Shown here one piece after another: positions 42,105-53,015 of a stretch of 64,000 nucleotides of DNA. The number at the start of each line of letters is the position of its first letter. Within the stretch, counting starts at the first letter, position 1. A program made the position numbers and the translations under genes. Below the pieces are notes generated by a model that saw only the letters and a list, made by a program, of their open reading frames with translations, was not told the origin of the DNA and searched no databases. Source of the stretch: Romanomermis culicivorax (Eukaryota; Nematoda; Enoplea; Mermithida; Mermithidae); NCBI GenBank assembly GCA_963922205.1, contig CAWUHX010000231.1:496001-560000 (forward strand), written 5' to 3'.

Positions 42105-42594
42105 CGATGGAACAACTGGGTACCAGACTGTAGTCCGTATAGAAATAGGCCACGACCAAATTCAAGATTCCCAAAATCCACGCCGCCGAAACCATGACGT
42201 AGGCGTAGGCGCCGGGAAATTTTTTTTGCGGGTAAGAGAAGCTCAGGAAACGATCGATGCCCATCGACAAAATCAAACTATTGCCGGTCGTATAGGTCAA
42301 AAGGGCGGGCGTCATCCAATAGAAACAATGAACGTTGGCCATTCGGACGCTTTTGAATTGGACCAAAACTCCGCGACCTATAGACGAAATATTGAATATT
42401 AAATGGTTGACGGCCAAATGACCGATCACGTGACCGAAAGTTTGATTCATGGAGCCAAGGCGGCGTTTGACGAACAAGATTAAAATCAGACTATTGCCGA
42501 ATATACCGAAAATGTTGACCATTATGACCCCAGCGCCGTAGGGCCAAATATAAGGGATAAAAGTCGCCGTCGAATTAGACACCGTCGAGTTCAT
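42105..42594 (-). CDS. N-terminal exon of a 7TM GPCR (partial model)
   Basis: ATG at 42592-42594 on the minus strand. 163 codons end at a strong donor (ATCG|GTATGT). N-terminal NST/NSTAT glycosylation-like sites are followed by TM1 (GVIMVNIFGIFGNSLILILF), TM2 (GHVIGHLAVNHLIFNI), TM3 with MGIDRFLSFSYP (degenerate DRY) and TM4 (YVMVSAAWILGILNLVVAYF), then an ECL2 Cys (PSCSIG). GNSLILIL in TM1 is a classic rhodopsin-like signature. It resembles SRSX-type nematode receptors; assignment is tentative. Downstream exons encoding TM5-7 were not found with matching phase. Open sequence after the donor (to 41968) is probably intron. Confidence 0.62.
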
Positions 42595-45500
42595 GATAAA
42601 TATGCTACTCTCACTGAAAGTACCCTAAATTATACATGAGCGTGGGGAGTTGAGGAGTTAGAGCCCCATTCTGAAAGTGTTCGAACTCGCCCGGGTACTG
42701 ATTTTACAAGGCGGAACGAATTTTTTGTGTTTGAAACGCAACAAATTGAGCATCAACACGTACATGTCGTTCGGAACATCAATTCAAAAACATGATTCAA
42801 AATAGTGAATCTTCATTTTTGAGTGAACTAAGGGTGGTCGAAGTTTAATTAAAATTGGCTCGAATTTCCCAGATTTTCTTCATTTATGCACTCAATTTGT
42901 CACATTTCCCCTGTAACCAGAAAATTTTCACTAGGGAATGTATAACAAAACATATCAATGGTTCATGCTCACGGTGATTTGGTCACGTCAGTCATTGGCC
43001 AGTTATGGGCGCTAGGAAACCACCCAGATGTTCTTTCAACATTGATGATTATATCGAGGTCTATTTTCACCAAAAGGAGTGTCAGCAGTAAGGAAAATTT
43101 GGGAACGTCAACTGAATTTTTGTCAAACTTCAACCTACTAATAACTCCGTAAAAAATAAAGACATGCATTTTTGAATCATGTTTTTGAATAGGTCGTAAC
43201 CAGAACTATCTATTAAGTTTTGAAGCGAAAAAATTATTTTACTGCCTTGAAAAGTCACTATTTAGGTGAAGCCAAACACCTGTCTGAATGAGAGGTCAAA
43301 ATCTTTTTTCCACATCATACCGATATTATGGTCAACCGCAGTTTTGAACCATTCACCTACCTCGATTAGGGCTCTCGGTGGTGCAACTACCTTGAATGTA
43401 CAGGAGGCACCTGACTGGGAACCATACTTTTCTACTGCACCGGACATGTCGAATTTGAGCATTCAGAAAAACTTTGATGCATGGAAATTTTCGTGTTTTC
43501 GATGTTCGTGACATATGCAGACCATACAATTTCAGTCCAAGGATTTTTTCTCAAGTTGTGGAAATTGAGACTTAATTACTTCGTCTGAATTTCGAGTACA
43601 ATTTTAATTTGATTCATCGTAACTAAAAATTTTAATGAATTCAACCTCAAAATTGTGTCATGAATTCAACCTCAAACGTAGAGAATTTCGATATAAGCCA
43701 AATTCCGACCACCAATCGGATTTGCGTATTTGGGCTTGTGGAATTATACCCAGGTTTGAGCAAAGCATGAGCAATGTTACATTTAATCTTTTCGATAAAA
43801 TGATTGGAATAAAAACTTTTCAAGATCGGATGTGTGAAATTAAAGTCAGATCAACACGGATCAAGTCAGTATTTCACTCATTAAATTGTTCAGCATCCAA
43901 ATTTTGAGGCTACCGGCATATCTGAAATCGGGGTTTGATATAAACAGTGTTATCAGTGTTACAAATATTTGTCTCTTACTGATTCTGGAATACCTTTTTA
44001 ACGTTTTACTATAATACTGAAAAATTTTAATTTAATTCCCTTTCTGATTAGGATTTGTATTTTGGTGATTTTTAAGTATAACAGTTGCTTTCAATCTTTT
44101 TGAATACAGTTTTTTCCGAGTCATGGTGTCAGTCTTTTTCTGGATTAGAGTTTTGGTGTCCTCTGAAATCTGTACGGTTACTGTACAACGAAGAATTGAG
44201 AAAATTCCCAAGAAAATGAGAAAATTCGGAAGAAAATCTAATGAAACACCAATGCGCCATATGAATTGCTCATGCAATTATTTTGAAATGTGTCTACCAT
44301 CATATCAATATGATCCAAACGTTCATAAGGATCCTCATTGTGACATTGTCAGACATGTAACCTGAATCATTTGATAGGAAACGAGTCCCCTTCGATTGGT
44401 ATGACCTTCTGGAATGTTGAACATTGAATTGCTTCCGCCGATACCTGGATAATTATTTCTCATTATGCATATATTATTATTCCAATTAATTAACGACATG
44501 TTTAGCTTAAAATTAGCGCGTGGGTCAAAGAAAATTCCTATTAATTAGCATATAAAGGTCAACAAAGTAAATTACACTGCAGAGCGTTTCTCAATATCTC
44601 ATTAATTTTATATAATGCCAGTGGTGTTGTTCAGAGAATGTAATTTCATGAAAATCGTGTATGAATTCAAAAAACGATATTGATTCAAAGCACAATGGAA
44701 GAATGGACAATTCCAAAAAGCATTTATACATACATTTTAATGAACTTGCTGCTAATTAATTAGTGCGTTGATTACATCCGAACGTGACTTGCGTTAGAAT
44801 GAAATGCAGATGCTTCATGTCTCCTTCTCCCTGTTAAATATTACGAATAAATTGACCACACTGACTTTTTGTATTTCGACCAATCAAATACTGAATGCAA
44901 AATACATACACCGTTTTTCCTGAGACACTTCTAAATAATGAAGTGGAAAATTCACAGTTTTACTATTTCCTACTAAACCACATATTAAATAAGACTGTAT
45001 ACTTATGACCGTACGCAACTGATCTTAAAAATGTGATCTTGCTGTAAAAGTTTTGTAAAAATGATTTTGACTACATCACTGATTTTATCATTATTCAATT
45101 CAGAAGCATTCAAACAGACCAAAAATATACATTTATAAGCGATAATGCTTGTGTCGAATAAACATTTCACCAGAGCATGATGAGAGAATCAGTTATGCCG
45201 TGTAAATATAAGAATCTTGAACGACATACAGTAGGGTCTGGTACCAGCCCAGAACCACGTTATCGCTTCGTGATCATTCGGATGATTATTCTGAGGAAAT
45301 TATGAAATCCTTTTTGCCTGATTATGAGTGACCAGTAGTCGCTCAAATAATTTCTTGTCAGTAGTCGCTCTTGATGACCTAATATTAATACTATTCAAAT
45401 TTGTGTGGAGGATCAGATTTGCCGTGCTTCCTTCGATTTTCCTGTAAACAATGTTTATAATTTAATTTTAATGCCTTTAAATGGTAGTAGCCAAAGTATA

Positions 45501-47975
45501 GATTTTTTTATATTGTGCTCAGCATCCAACAGAGGGCTAAAACATTGACGAAGAAAAGATGGCATTAGATGAATAATCTTGATCATTGGATGAAACATCT
45601 AAAATTGAGTTCTGTATATTATGTCCATTCATGTAGCGCACGATTAGAACCATAATTAAATACTAAAACTGTCATAAAATATAGTATGAATTTCAAATAG
45701 CTAATAGAAATCGATCAATTTTGCAATAGAGAAACGCAAGCAGAGATAATGGCTAAATCACGAAAAATGAAAAATATATTTTTTAAGAAAGATCAAAATA
45801 AAGATGACAATAAAGCATCAAATTTCCGTCAGATGTTTGAAAATATGTCTAGAGAATTTATGCTTACGGCAACTTAGCCTTCGCAAACTGTAATAAGCGC
45901 ATTGGAAGCTGTGGGTTGATAATTTCCGAATGATTCTACAATGAGAATTATATTATGAAGATGGGATGATGCTTCGAGAATCATCGTTTACTGTATAGTT
46001 TAATTAAAATATCTGAGGACGTAAAATCATTTCAAATAAAGAGTAAATTATTTAGAAAAAACTGATACACATCAATGAAGGTGCCTAAAAATGGAATAAA
46101 CAAACAAACGGAAATTGATAAAACGCGAATTCGTTATGAATAATGAACAGAAGCAACAGACATAAAGAAAATGGCAATAGAACTGCAACATCTGGTCCAT
46201 GAGTATCTTTGAATTTGATTGATCTTGTTGTTCTCTCTTTCTCGCAACTCTGACATACATACAACAACAACTGTTTTCTTGTTTGAATTTATCTTACTGC
46301 ATCTGCATTTAATGTTAATTGACTTCTGCCCCAGATCACTTCCTTTTTTGCAATTTATTTTCTGTCATTCTTATTTTTATGCTTTCTCACGAATTTCATT
46401 GTTTCAATTCATTAATCACTCGTCTTTTAATTAATTCTCTATTATTTGCGCAAGTATCTATATCATACAACAGGCTGCTAATAGAAACCATTACGCTAAT
46501 GACTGCCCAATTTGCAATTTCAAATCTTGTTGAAAAGTATATGCGTCGGAAAACATTCAAAAAAATCAATGATTGCCAAAGTTTTTTACGTAAAAAAGCG
46601 CTCATTTCAAGTTTGAGCTCAGTCTCCACCGCAGAAATTAGTCGTTCACTGAAATTAAAATTATGTTCATACGGCACACATTTTCTATTGTTCCCTAAAC
46701 GTCTAATTTCCGAATTTTTTAAACTTTGAAGACTTGATGTATTTGATGAAAGTCAAAAATTTTGCCAGTGCACGACGTCAGATTTTCCATTTTTCATAGC
46801 ATCTTTGCAAGTTTTGGTGATAGGCAACTAAATTACTCTCCTATGAGCAGCGCAGGTTTGCTTTTTACTCAAAGTTTTCATTCTGTCATGTAGAAAAAAA
46901 ATTCCACAAAAGTGACTTTGTACAGGCAAAATCGTCAATTTGGATTGCATACTATCAGGGAACCTAGGTGAAACTTTTTCTGATCACATGAGACATATTG
47001 AGCTACTAGGAACAATTTTATTCAGATGCTAACTATAGTCTCTATTTTATAAAAAGTTCTAAAATGAAAAATGACACAAAAAGCAGTCACGTAAAAGACT
47101 GTCTATAAACAAGATTTTAGCGCTAAATTTTTTACTAAAGAATTTCAGGAGTTAATTAAATGGTAGCTGATGCGTAAATCTATGTGAATCAGTCGATACG
47201 CAGAGAAAAATAATATCGTTTTGATAAAAATACAGTAAAATTCAGCCAAATAATGAAGATTTCACGAAATTTTGAAAAATCTAGTGAGAAAACTTGCCGG
47301 GTTTTTGTTTTGGAGAAACAGAATCTTTTCATAACGGTTACTGATTGAGAAGTAAGCTGTAGATTTGAGTAGTAAGTTTTTTGGACTACGCAAAATTGCG
47401 TAGATTTTTGAATTTAGTAGAGCCCATTTTACTTTGAAATGACTGATGCATTGACAACAAAAAAAAGTAGGTTCAATTTGACGCGTAATATTCATGTGAT
47501 AAAAGCTTTATACTGTAGAAAAAACGCCTAATTTTTTACGACAACGGGGAGGCCAGAATCATGGAAAAAACATCATGCTCATCCACTTGATAGAATTGTG
47601 TCGACACCAGATTATCGAAGGAAATTACCAGTTGTTCTGTTTGTCGCTCATGGACAAGAAATTGATTACAGTAATAAACTTACTAGTTTTTTCATATTGA
47701 ACTTGCTTTCATGGGATCGCCGCGTCTGTCATTTTAGAATATTAATTGTTTCCATAGAGAAACTTGGCGTTGGGGATCTTTTGGGCGAAAAGTGAATGTC
47801 TGATATTTCGTCACTTTTATCAAACCACAATTTTCGAGAATGAGAAAGCAAGACTGTCTAAAACGTCTATTATTGTATGTTCAGTTTATTGTTCTTCTGG
47901 TGGGAAAAAATTCAGATATCATCACAAATTTTCAGAGTAATAATTCTAGATTTCACGACGTTGAAATCAAAGCGC
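42595..47975. other. 5.4-kb intergenic region without recognised genes
   Basis: AT-rich DNA with only short, non-conserved open frames on both strands. Seen here: a short duplication (GAATTCAACCTCAAA twice, 43637-43674), a degenerate MITE-like segment at about 44905-45130 (GTTTTTCCTGAGACACTTCTAAATAATG at one end), and TTAATTAA-rich stretches near 44490-44770. No RNA gene was recognised. Confidence 0.4.
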
Positions 47976-50900
47976 TCACGTTCGAGCGGCGGCGGCTCGT
48001 TGAACGTCGCGGTAGCGTTGGAGGACGAAAAATCCACCTTTAGCCGCGCCGCTCCTGGGCGGGCAAGCGCAGTATTGACCGTCCAAGCCTGGTTCACCTT
48101 TTTTGCCGGGAGGTCCTTCGGGTCCGGGACCGCCCGTTTTACCAGGAGTTCCGGCTTGTCCCTGAAAAAAAGGTGAATAGGTAATAAAAAGTCGGCCTTC
48201 TTCCAGAAGTAAGTCCGCTTACGGCAGCTCCATCGGCGCCGGGCTTGCCAGCACCGCCCGATCCTTTACCGGGCGCGCCTTTTTGTCCGGCGTCGCCGGC
48301 TTTGCCGGGCAGGCCTTTTGGTCCTTTGGGTCCTTTGCCGCCGGCAGCGTCGGGGCCCGGTAGTCCTTTGGGTCCTTTCTTACCGTCAAGGCCGGCCGGG
48401 CCGGCGGGGCCCGGCGGTCCGGGCGGTCCTTTGCCGCCGATGGGGGATGGTGGTCCGGGCGGGCCGGGCGGGCCTTTAATTCCGGCCGGGCCAGGGCCGC
48501 CGTCGGGGCCTAAAAGTTTACCATTTGAAGAAGATTGATTCGCAATGACTTGAATATCCTGACGGAAGAAGGATTCAAGGTGTTAAAGATTCAAGGTGTT
48601 ATAGTCTAAATCAGCTTACATTTGTCATTTTTGCTCATGTGTCTTGTTTAAACATATTTCCATAATTATTGCATACAGTTTAAACGACTGTGTCGCACCT
48701 TGGCGCCCGTCTTACGTTGGCGCCTTGTTTCACTTTTGCGCCCTAGCTATGTCTCACTTGGGCGCCTACTATGTGTGTTTTTATCTATGAAAATTTTACG
48801 AGCAGTTTTAAATTTTACATTTTGAGGCTATAAAAAATCTATACTTTCCTTAAAAAATTTATGAACTTTGCTGCAATCGATACTTTTTAGTAAACTGCTG
48901 TTTTTTGTGCTAATTATCTTTATATTAATTTAAATCATAAAATCAACAGTGGGTGGTGTGACAACACTATGAAAATCTTACATTAGGGAGAAGACGTGGA
49001 CAGCAAAAAATCATTTTGTTGATTGTTTCCTTTATTTTCTGTATTCTTCTCTGTTTACCTTTCATTCTTCCCACTGTTTCAGTTTCTTCCTTTCTATTCT
49101 GATCGTTTTGAGTCACACAATCTATGTCCTATTGCTTTTCTATTTTATTTTCACATTTAGTTGTTTCTGTTTGTTTCTCCATTTTTATTTCCATACATTT
49201 CTTATCAGTTTCATTTTATTCACCGTTTCCCTTATTGTCTCATATTCGTATTTCAGTTCTCATTTCGTTTTCCATTTATATGTCCTTATATTCTTTTTTC
49301 TCTTCCCGACCTCTATTCTTTTCTTTTTCTAATTTTGTTTTGTTTTGTTTTATCTTTTGATTTTCTTTTACTCGCTCATTTTCCACGCTGTTGATTTTCT
49401 CCAATCTAGCTGTTTCATGTTTCTGTTCCTTGTTTCCACTTCCTCCTTATTTTAATTTCCATTTTTTCTTTTTTTTTGCATTCCAGTTTCTGTTTTGTAC
49501 TTTTTTATATATGTATGTAGTTTCTTTCTTTCTTTGCCTTCCTTCCTCTTTTCTCTTTTTTTCAAAAACTAGGACGTTTGGAGCCTGATCTTTCGCGTTA
49601 CTCAAATACTTCTCTCATGGTCTGCTAATTTCTGAGCCACTTTCAATTTGTTCCTAATCTTTATGTTATATTACGAGCTATAGCAGAAACGCAACTCCTA
49701 CCGATCAATGATTTTGAAAATTTGGTAACCGCTTTTTACATAAATAAATGATCAGCATGAATGCTGAAAAACATACTTATAGTCTGTTTTTCATAAAATG
49801 CTTTCAAATAATGAATCTGGAAAATGAGTATTATTTTATATTTTCAGAATTTTATGCCAAGCCGTGCGTCATGTAGAACTAAAATTTTGTGACCACACAA
49901 GAAGCAGTTAGAAATTTTTTGAGCGAAAAAAATGTACAATAACAGCTTCATGTACAGGATTTTCAAGTTGCCCAATATTTGTGTCACTTTTCATTTTAGT
50001 AGCATTTCATAAAAAGCTGATTATAGACTGGGCGCCGAAGTGAGACGGGCACCAAAGCAAGATGGACGCCAAATTAAGACATCCAAGAAAAGTCATTTCT
50101 GAACAATGGTCGCAAAAGCAAGACGGGCATCAAAGTAATACGGGCGCCAAGTTAAGACAACAGTCTCACTTTGGCGCCTATAACATTATCGGCCAAGATT
50201 AGACGGACGCCGAAGTAAGACTGAACCATTTAAACTTCATTTATATCCGATTTCGAAATATGAACTATAGCTTGTTTTTCTTGAAATGCATCTAAATAAT
50301 GCAACTGGAAAGCAAGCATTATGTCGCATAGGACTGGAAATTCACGAGCCTTCTCAACTATCCCATGCAATGTTTTGAGTAACAAATTCTAACTTTATTT
50401 AAATAACTTTGAGGGCGGTGTTTATTTTCTTCCATTTTTCAATTTACAAGCATTTTATGAAAGACAGATTATAGACGACAGTATTTTTACTTAAAGTTTT
50501 CAATAAACTTCTTATAAAAAGCAGACTATAGATCCATATGCGAAAAAGGGGATTTGTTACAATTATTTATAATATGTAATCTGTCAAACACCTGAAATTT
50601 CAGTGTTTTCCTATGTGAGTGAGCAATACTTGCAACAGTGTACTATTCCCAACCACCTGTTGAATGTTTGCTCTGCAATCCGTTGTGTTCTACTGATTGC
50701 TGACATCAGGTATAAATGAATTTTCCACTTTTACACATTATGAAAATTTTAATGTAAACCAGACTCGATAAGCACATATAATTAGTGCAATAGCATTAGG
50801 AGCTATGAGCTTTCCAATGCATTATAAGATTTCAAGGTTATCTGGGGAGCTATTGCTGAATTATACCATAAAAGATTTTCATAGAAAATATAAAGACTTT

Positions 50901-53015
50901 ATTTGAAAATCATTCAAGAAAGAGTAAGGTTTTTATTCCTGCTACCGATAGTATGACTTTAGTCCTGCCAATCCTATGTTTTTCCATTTGTTCTTGATGC
51001 GAATGCCTTTTTTCTGAGATAACTTTCTACAGATATAGTAATAAGCGGTAAGATGTTTTTTGACTTTTCGAGTCAGGCTAAAAGTTTTCCATCTCAGATT
51101 ACATGACGTTGTGATTGACAAAAGAAACTCTGCAGAGTGCAAAATTAAATCAAGTCGACAATGTCAGTTGGAAGTTGGAAGATCTTCAATTTGATGCTAG
51201 ATATGGAAGCTGATTTCCAGAAAATCGATATTTCACAGATGGTGTATACTACTTTCAGTAGAATTATCAAACAATTTGGAATTTCACTCACCTGCAGGAC
51301 CGGGTTGCGGACCCGGAGGTGGAGCCACAGTGCCACCATTTGTTGAACGTGACGCATAATCGACGCCAGGTTTTCCAGGAGAGCCGGCGTCTCCTGGCAT
51401 GCCGTCTACAGAAACAGAGAAATAAATCACCTTTCACAATAATAAATTTCATTTTTTATAACCTGATCCAGCATCTCCCGGCGGACCAGGCGGGCCGGCT
51501 GGGCACTTGTTGTTAGCGCGACATACTGAAAAAGTACACTTGAATGAGAATTTAGAAAAAAAACTCGACAGAATAAATGTTTTCATGAGTAATGCGAATG
51601 AAAGCTTGCATACCGCATTGCTTGCCAGATTGCCTCTTTTGCCTAAAGATTCCGGCTATGCTGGGGCCGGTCGCAAACGATGCTCGCGGCGCGTCGGAAC
51701 GGATTTCGAGCATGATTTTCCATAAGGAATCGGCTTGGTCCTGAAATTTTAAAAAACGATGATTCATTCAGAAGATGCTTTTTTCAGGAAATCTTTTTTG
51801 TTAAGTTTCTTTCAGGTCCGAATTCGGATCTTATTTTCAATGTCTGAATATTGTTATTTGTGGCTCCATAAATCCGATGCATCTTTTTCTTGAAGCATGA
51901 AGAATACTGCTGCACAAGCTGATGTCAAACTTGTATGAAATATTCTGGTAATGACCTAGAGCCATGTATTTCATATTTGATAGGGTATCAGAGATGAACG
52001 CCTCCTTTAGTGGACATTATTGCAATTCTTACGATTATCTATCTTCTGCATGTTTCAGTATCTTTTAACCTTTACTCGTTGATAAGACACTTAAGCTCCA
52101 GCTGAGCTGCAGCTTAAGCTGTAGCGTAACTTTATATGCTATACCATTGCCGTTAAGCTGCAGCTCAGCTGTAGCTTAACTCTTGCACACAAAACATATC
52201 GAGAAAGTTAGGCTACAGCTTAAGCTGCAGCTCAGCTGAAGCTTAAGTCTCTTTGATGGAACCGGCCCCAGGTATAAGCGAATTCCCACTGTAGACCATA
52301 TCTATGCAATTTTCGATAGCTTTTGACGCCAAATTTTCCAAAAGGATTTTCCAAAAAAAGAATACAACAATGTACCGTACTAAGATGACGTTTTTCGTAC
52401 TAACTAATATTCCCACGTGCCGTACTTGCACTGTATTTTCAAGGATGTGGACAGCAATGGTAAGTTTGCTTGCATTTTACATCAGAAAACATGAGATTGT
52501 CGTTCTGTAGTAATCAGACAGACGATGCAGAAAGTAAGATAAGTTCAAAAAGATGATTATTCATCCACCTGTCGGTGATTTTCGAAAAATTTTAGAGCTC
52601 ATGAGACAACAGTATTGTGACGGTTTATGACTTATCTAATGTACGAGTACCAACATTTCAGAACTTTCAAAAGAACCCCCACCGTCAGCAAAATTTTCGA
52701 TAGAAAAAAGTTCCAATAGAAAATGTTAATTTATGTTCGAAGCAATCCGAATCTTATATCTCAAGATTTCACAGACTTTGGCTTATGCATTGCAAGCTTG
52801 TTCCTCATCCTATAAAATTTGCTTTTCTTATTCTAGAGTTCGCCACTTTATCAATTTTAGCTTACTTTAAATTCACTGACGTCGTTCATGATCGTTTGCT
52901 GAAAATCGGTCATGTCCATGTACATGGTTGGCACTACGATCATGCAAATGGCCAACACCAAGCTGCTAAACCCGATGGCGCCGTAGGCCGCGTATGAACC
53001 ATAATTCGTCCCCAT
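47976..53015 (-). CDS. nematode cuticle collagen, six exons (308 aa)
   Basis: Minus-strand exons are 53015..52866, 51740..51614, 51525..51463, 51405..51292, 48509..48223 and 48161..47976, with GT-AG borders and a continuous frame. Residues 1-50 carry the nematode collagen N-terminal module with a TM/signal-anchor segment ([19 protein letters not shown]). A subtilisin-like cleavage site RQKR lies at 83-86. Cys residues at 92, 94 and 100 precede the first Gly-X-Y block. Interrupted Gly-X-Y repeats follow, including a long block in exon 5, then YCACPPRSG and a short tail. Such collagens trimerise, are processed, crosslinked through Cys and Tyr, and form the cuticle. Intron 4 (2.8 kb) and intron 1 (1.1 kb) hold repeats. 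Confidence 0.93.
48691..48773. repeat. GTCTTACGTTGGCGCC-type repeats, left cluster
   Basis: Four degenerate units of the form GTCT(C/T)AC-TTGGCGCC lie in collagen intron 4. They are the reverse complement of the units at 50031-50224. Confidence 0.65.
49010..49575. repeat. pyrimidine-rich low-complexity tract
   Basis: About 560 bp of plus-strand C/T-rich sequence (TTTCTGTTTGTTTCTCC-like units) with few purines, inside collagen intron 4. Hydrophobic-looking plus-strand open frames here are artefacts of the composition. The transcribed minus strand is purine-rich. Confidence 0.75.
49778..50025. mobile_element. MITE, TATAGTCTGTTTTTC family, copy 2
   Basis: A 248-bp element in collagen intron 4: left end TATAGTCTGTTTTTCATAAA, right end GCATTTCATAAAAAGCTGATTATA, the inverse of the left with mismatches. 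Confidence 0.72.
50031..50224. repeat. GGCGCCGAAGTGAGACGGGC-type repeats, right cluster
   Basis: About eight degenerate units of GGCGCC-AAGT-AGAC(G)GGC, with one internal inverted unit (GTCTCACTTTGGCGCC). They are immediately next to MITE copy 2 and in opposite orientation to the cluster at 48691-48773. Confidence 0.7.
50266..50473. mobile_element. MITE, TATAGTCTGTTTTTC family, copy 3
   Basis: A 208-bp element: left end TATAGCTTGTTTTTCTTGAA with ATGCATCTAAATAATG, right end CAAGCATTTTATGAAAGACAGATTATA. Its internal GTCGCATAGGACTGGAAATT matches GTCGTATAGGACTGGAAATT in copy 1, confirming one family. Confidence 0.78.
52091..52249. repeat. nested AGCTGCAGCTTAAGCTG palindromes
   Basis: Three blocks of interleaved inverted repeats built from CAGCT/AGCTG and CTTAAG (near 52091-52130, 52153-52182 and 52208-52249), lying in collagen intron 1. 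Each block can fold on itself or with the others. Confidence 0.75.

Noticed and set aside
39889..42105. Joining the two minus-strand GPCR exons into one gene
   Set aside because: Donor phase 1 and acceptor phase 2 do not match, the forced join hits a stop, and both exons encode a TM4-like segment and an ECL2.
48245..48538. Plus-strand Pro/Gly-rich open frame that looks collagen-like
   Set aside because: It is the antisense shadow of collagen exon 5, whose minus-strand Gly-X-Y repeats and splice sites are in frame with five other exons.
49108..49588. Several plus-strand frames rich in Phe/Ser/Leu that look like membrane proteins
   Set aside because: They lie entirely in a pyrimidine-rich low-complexity tract, overlap each other in all frames and have no splice or start context.
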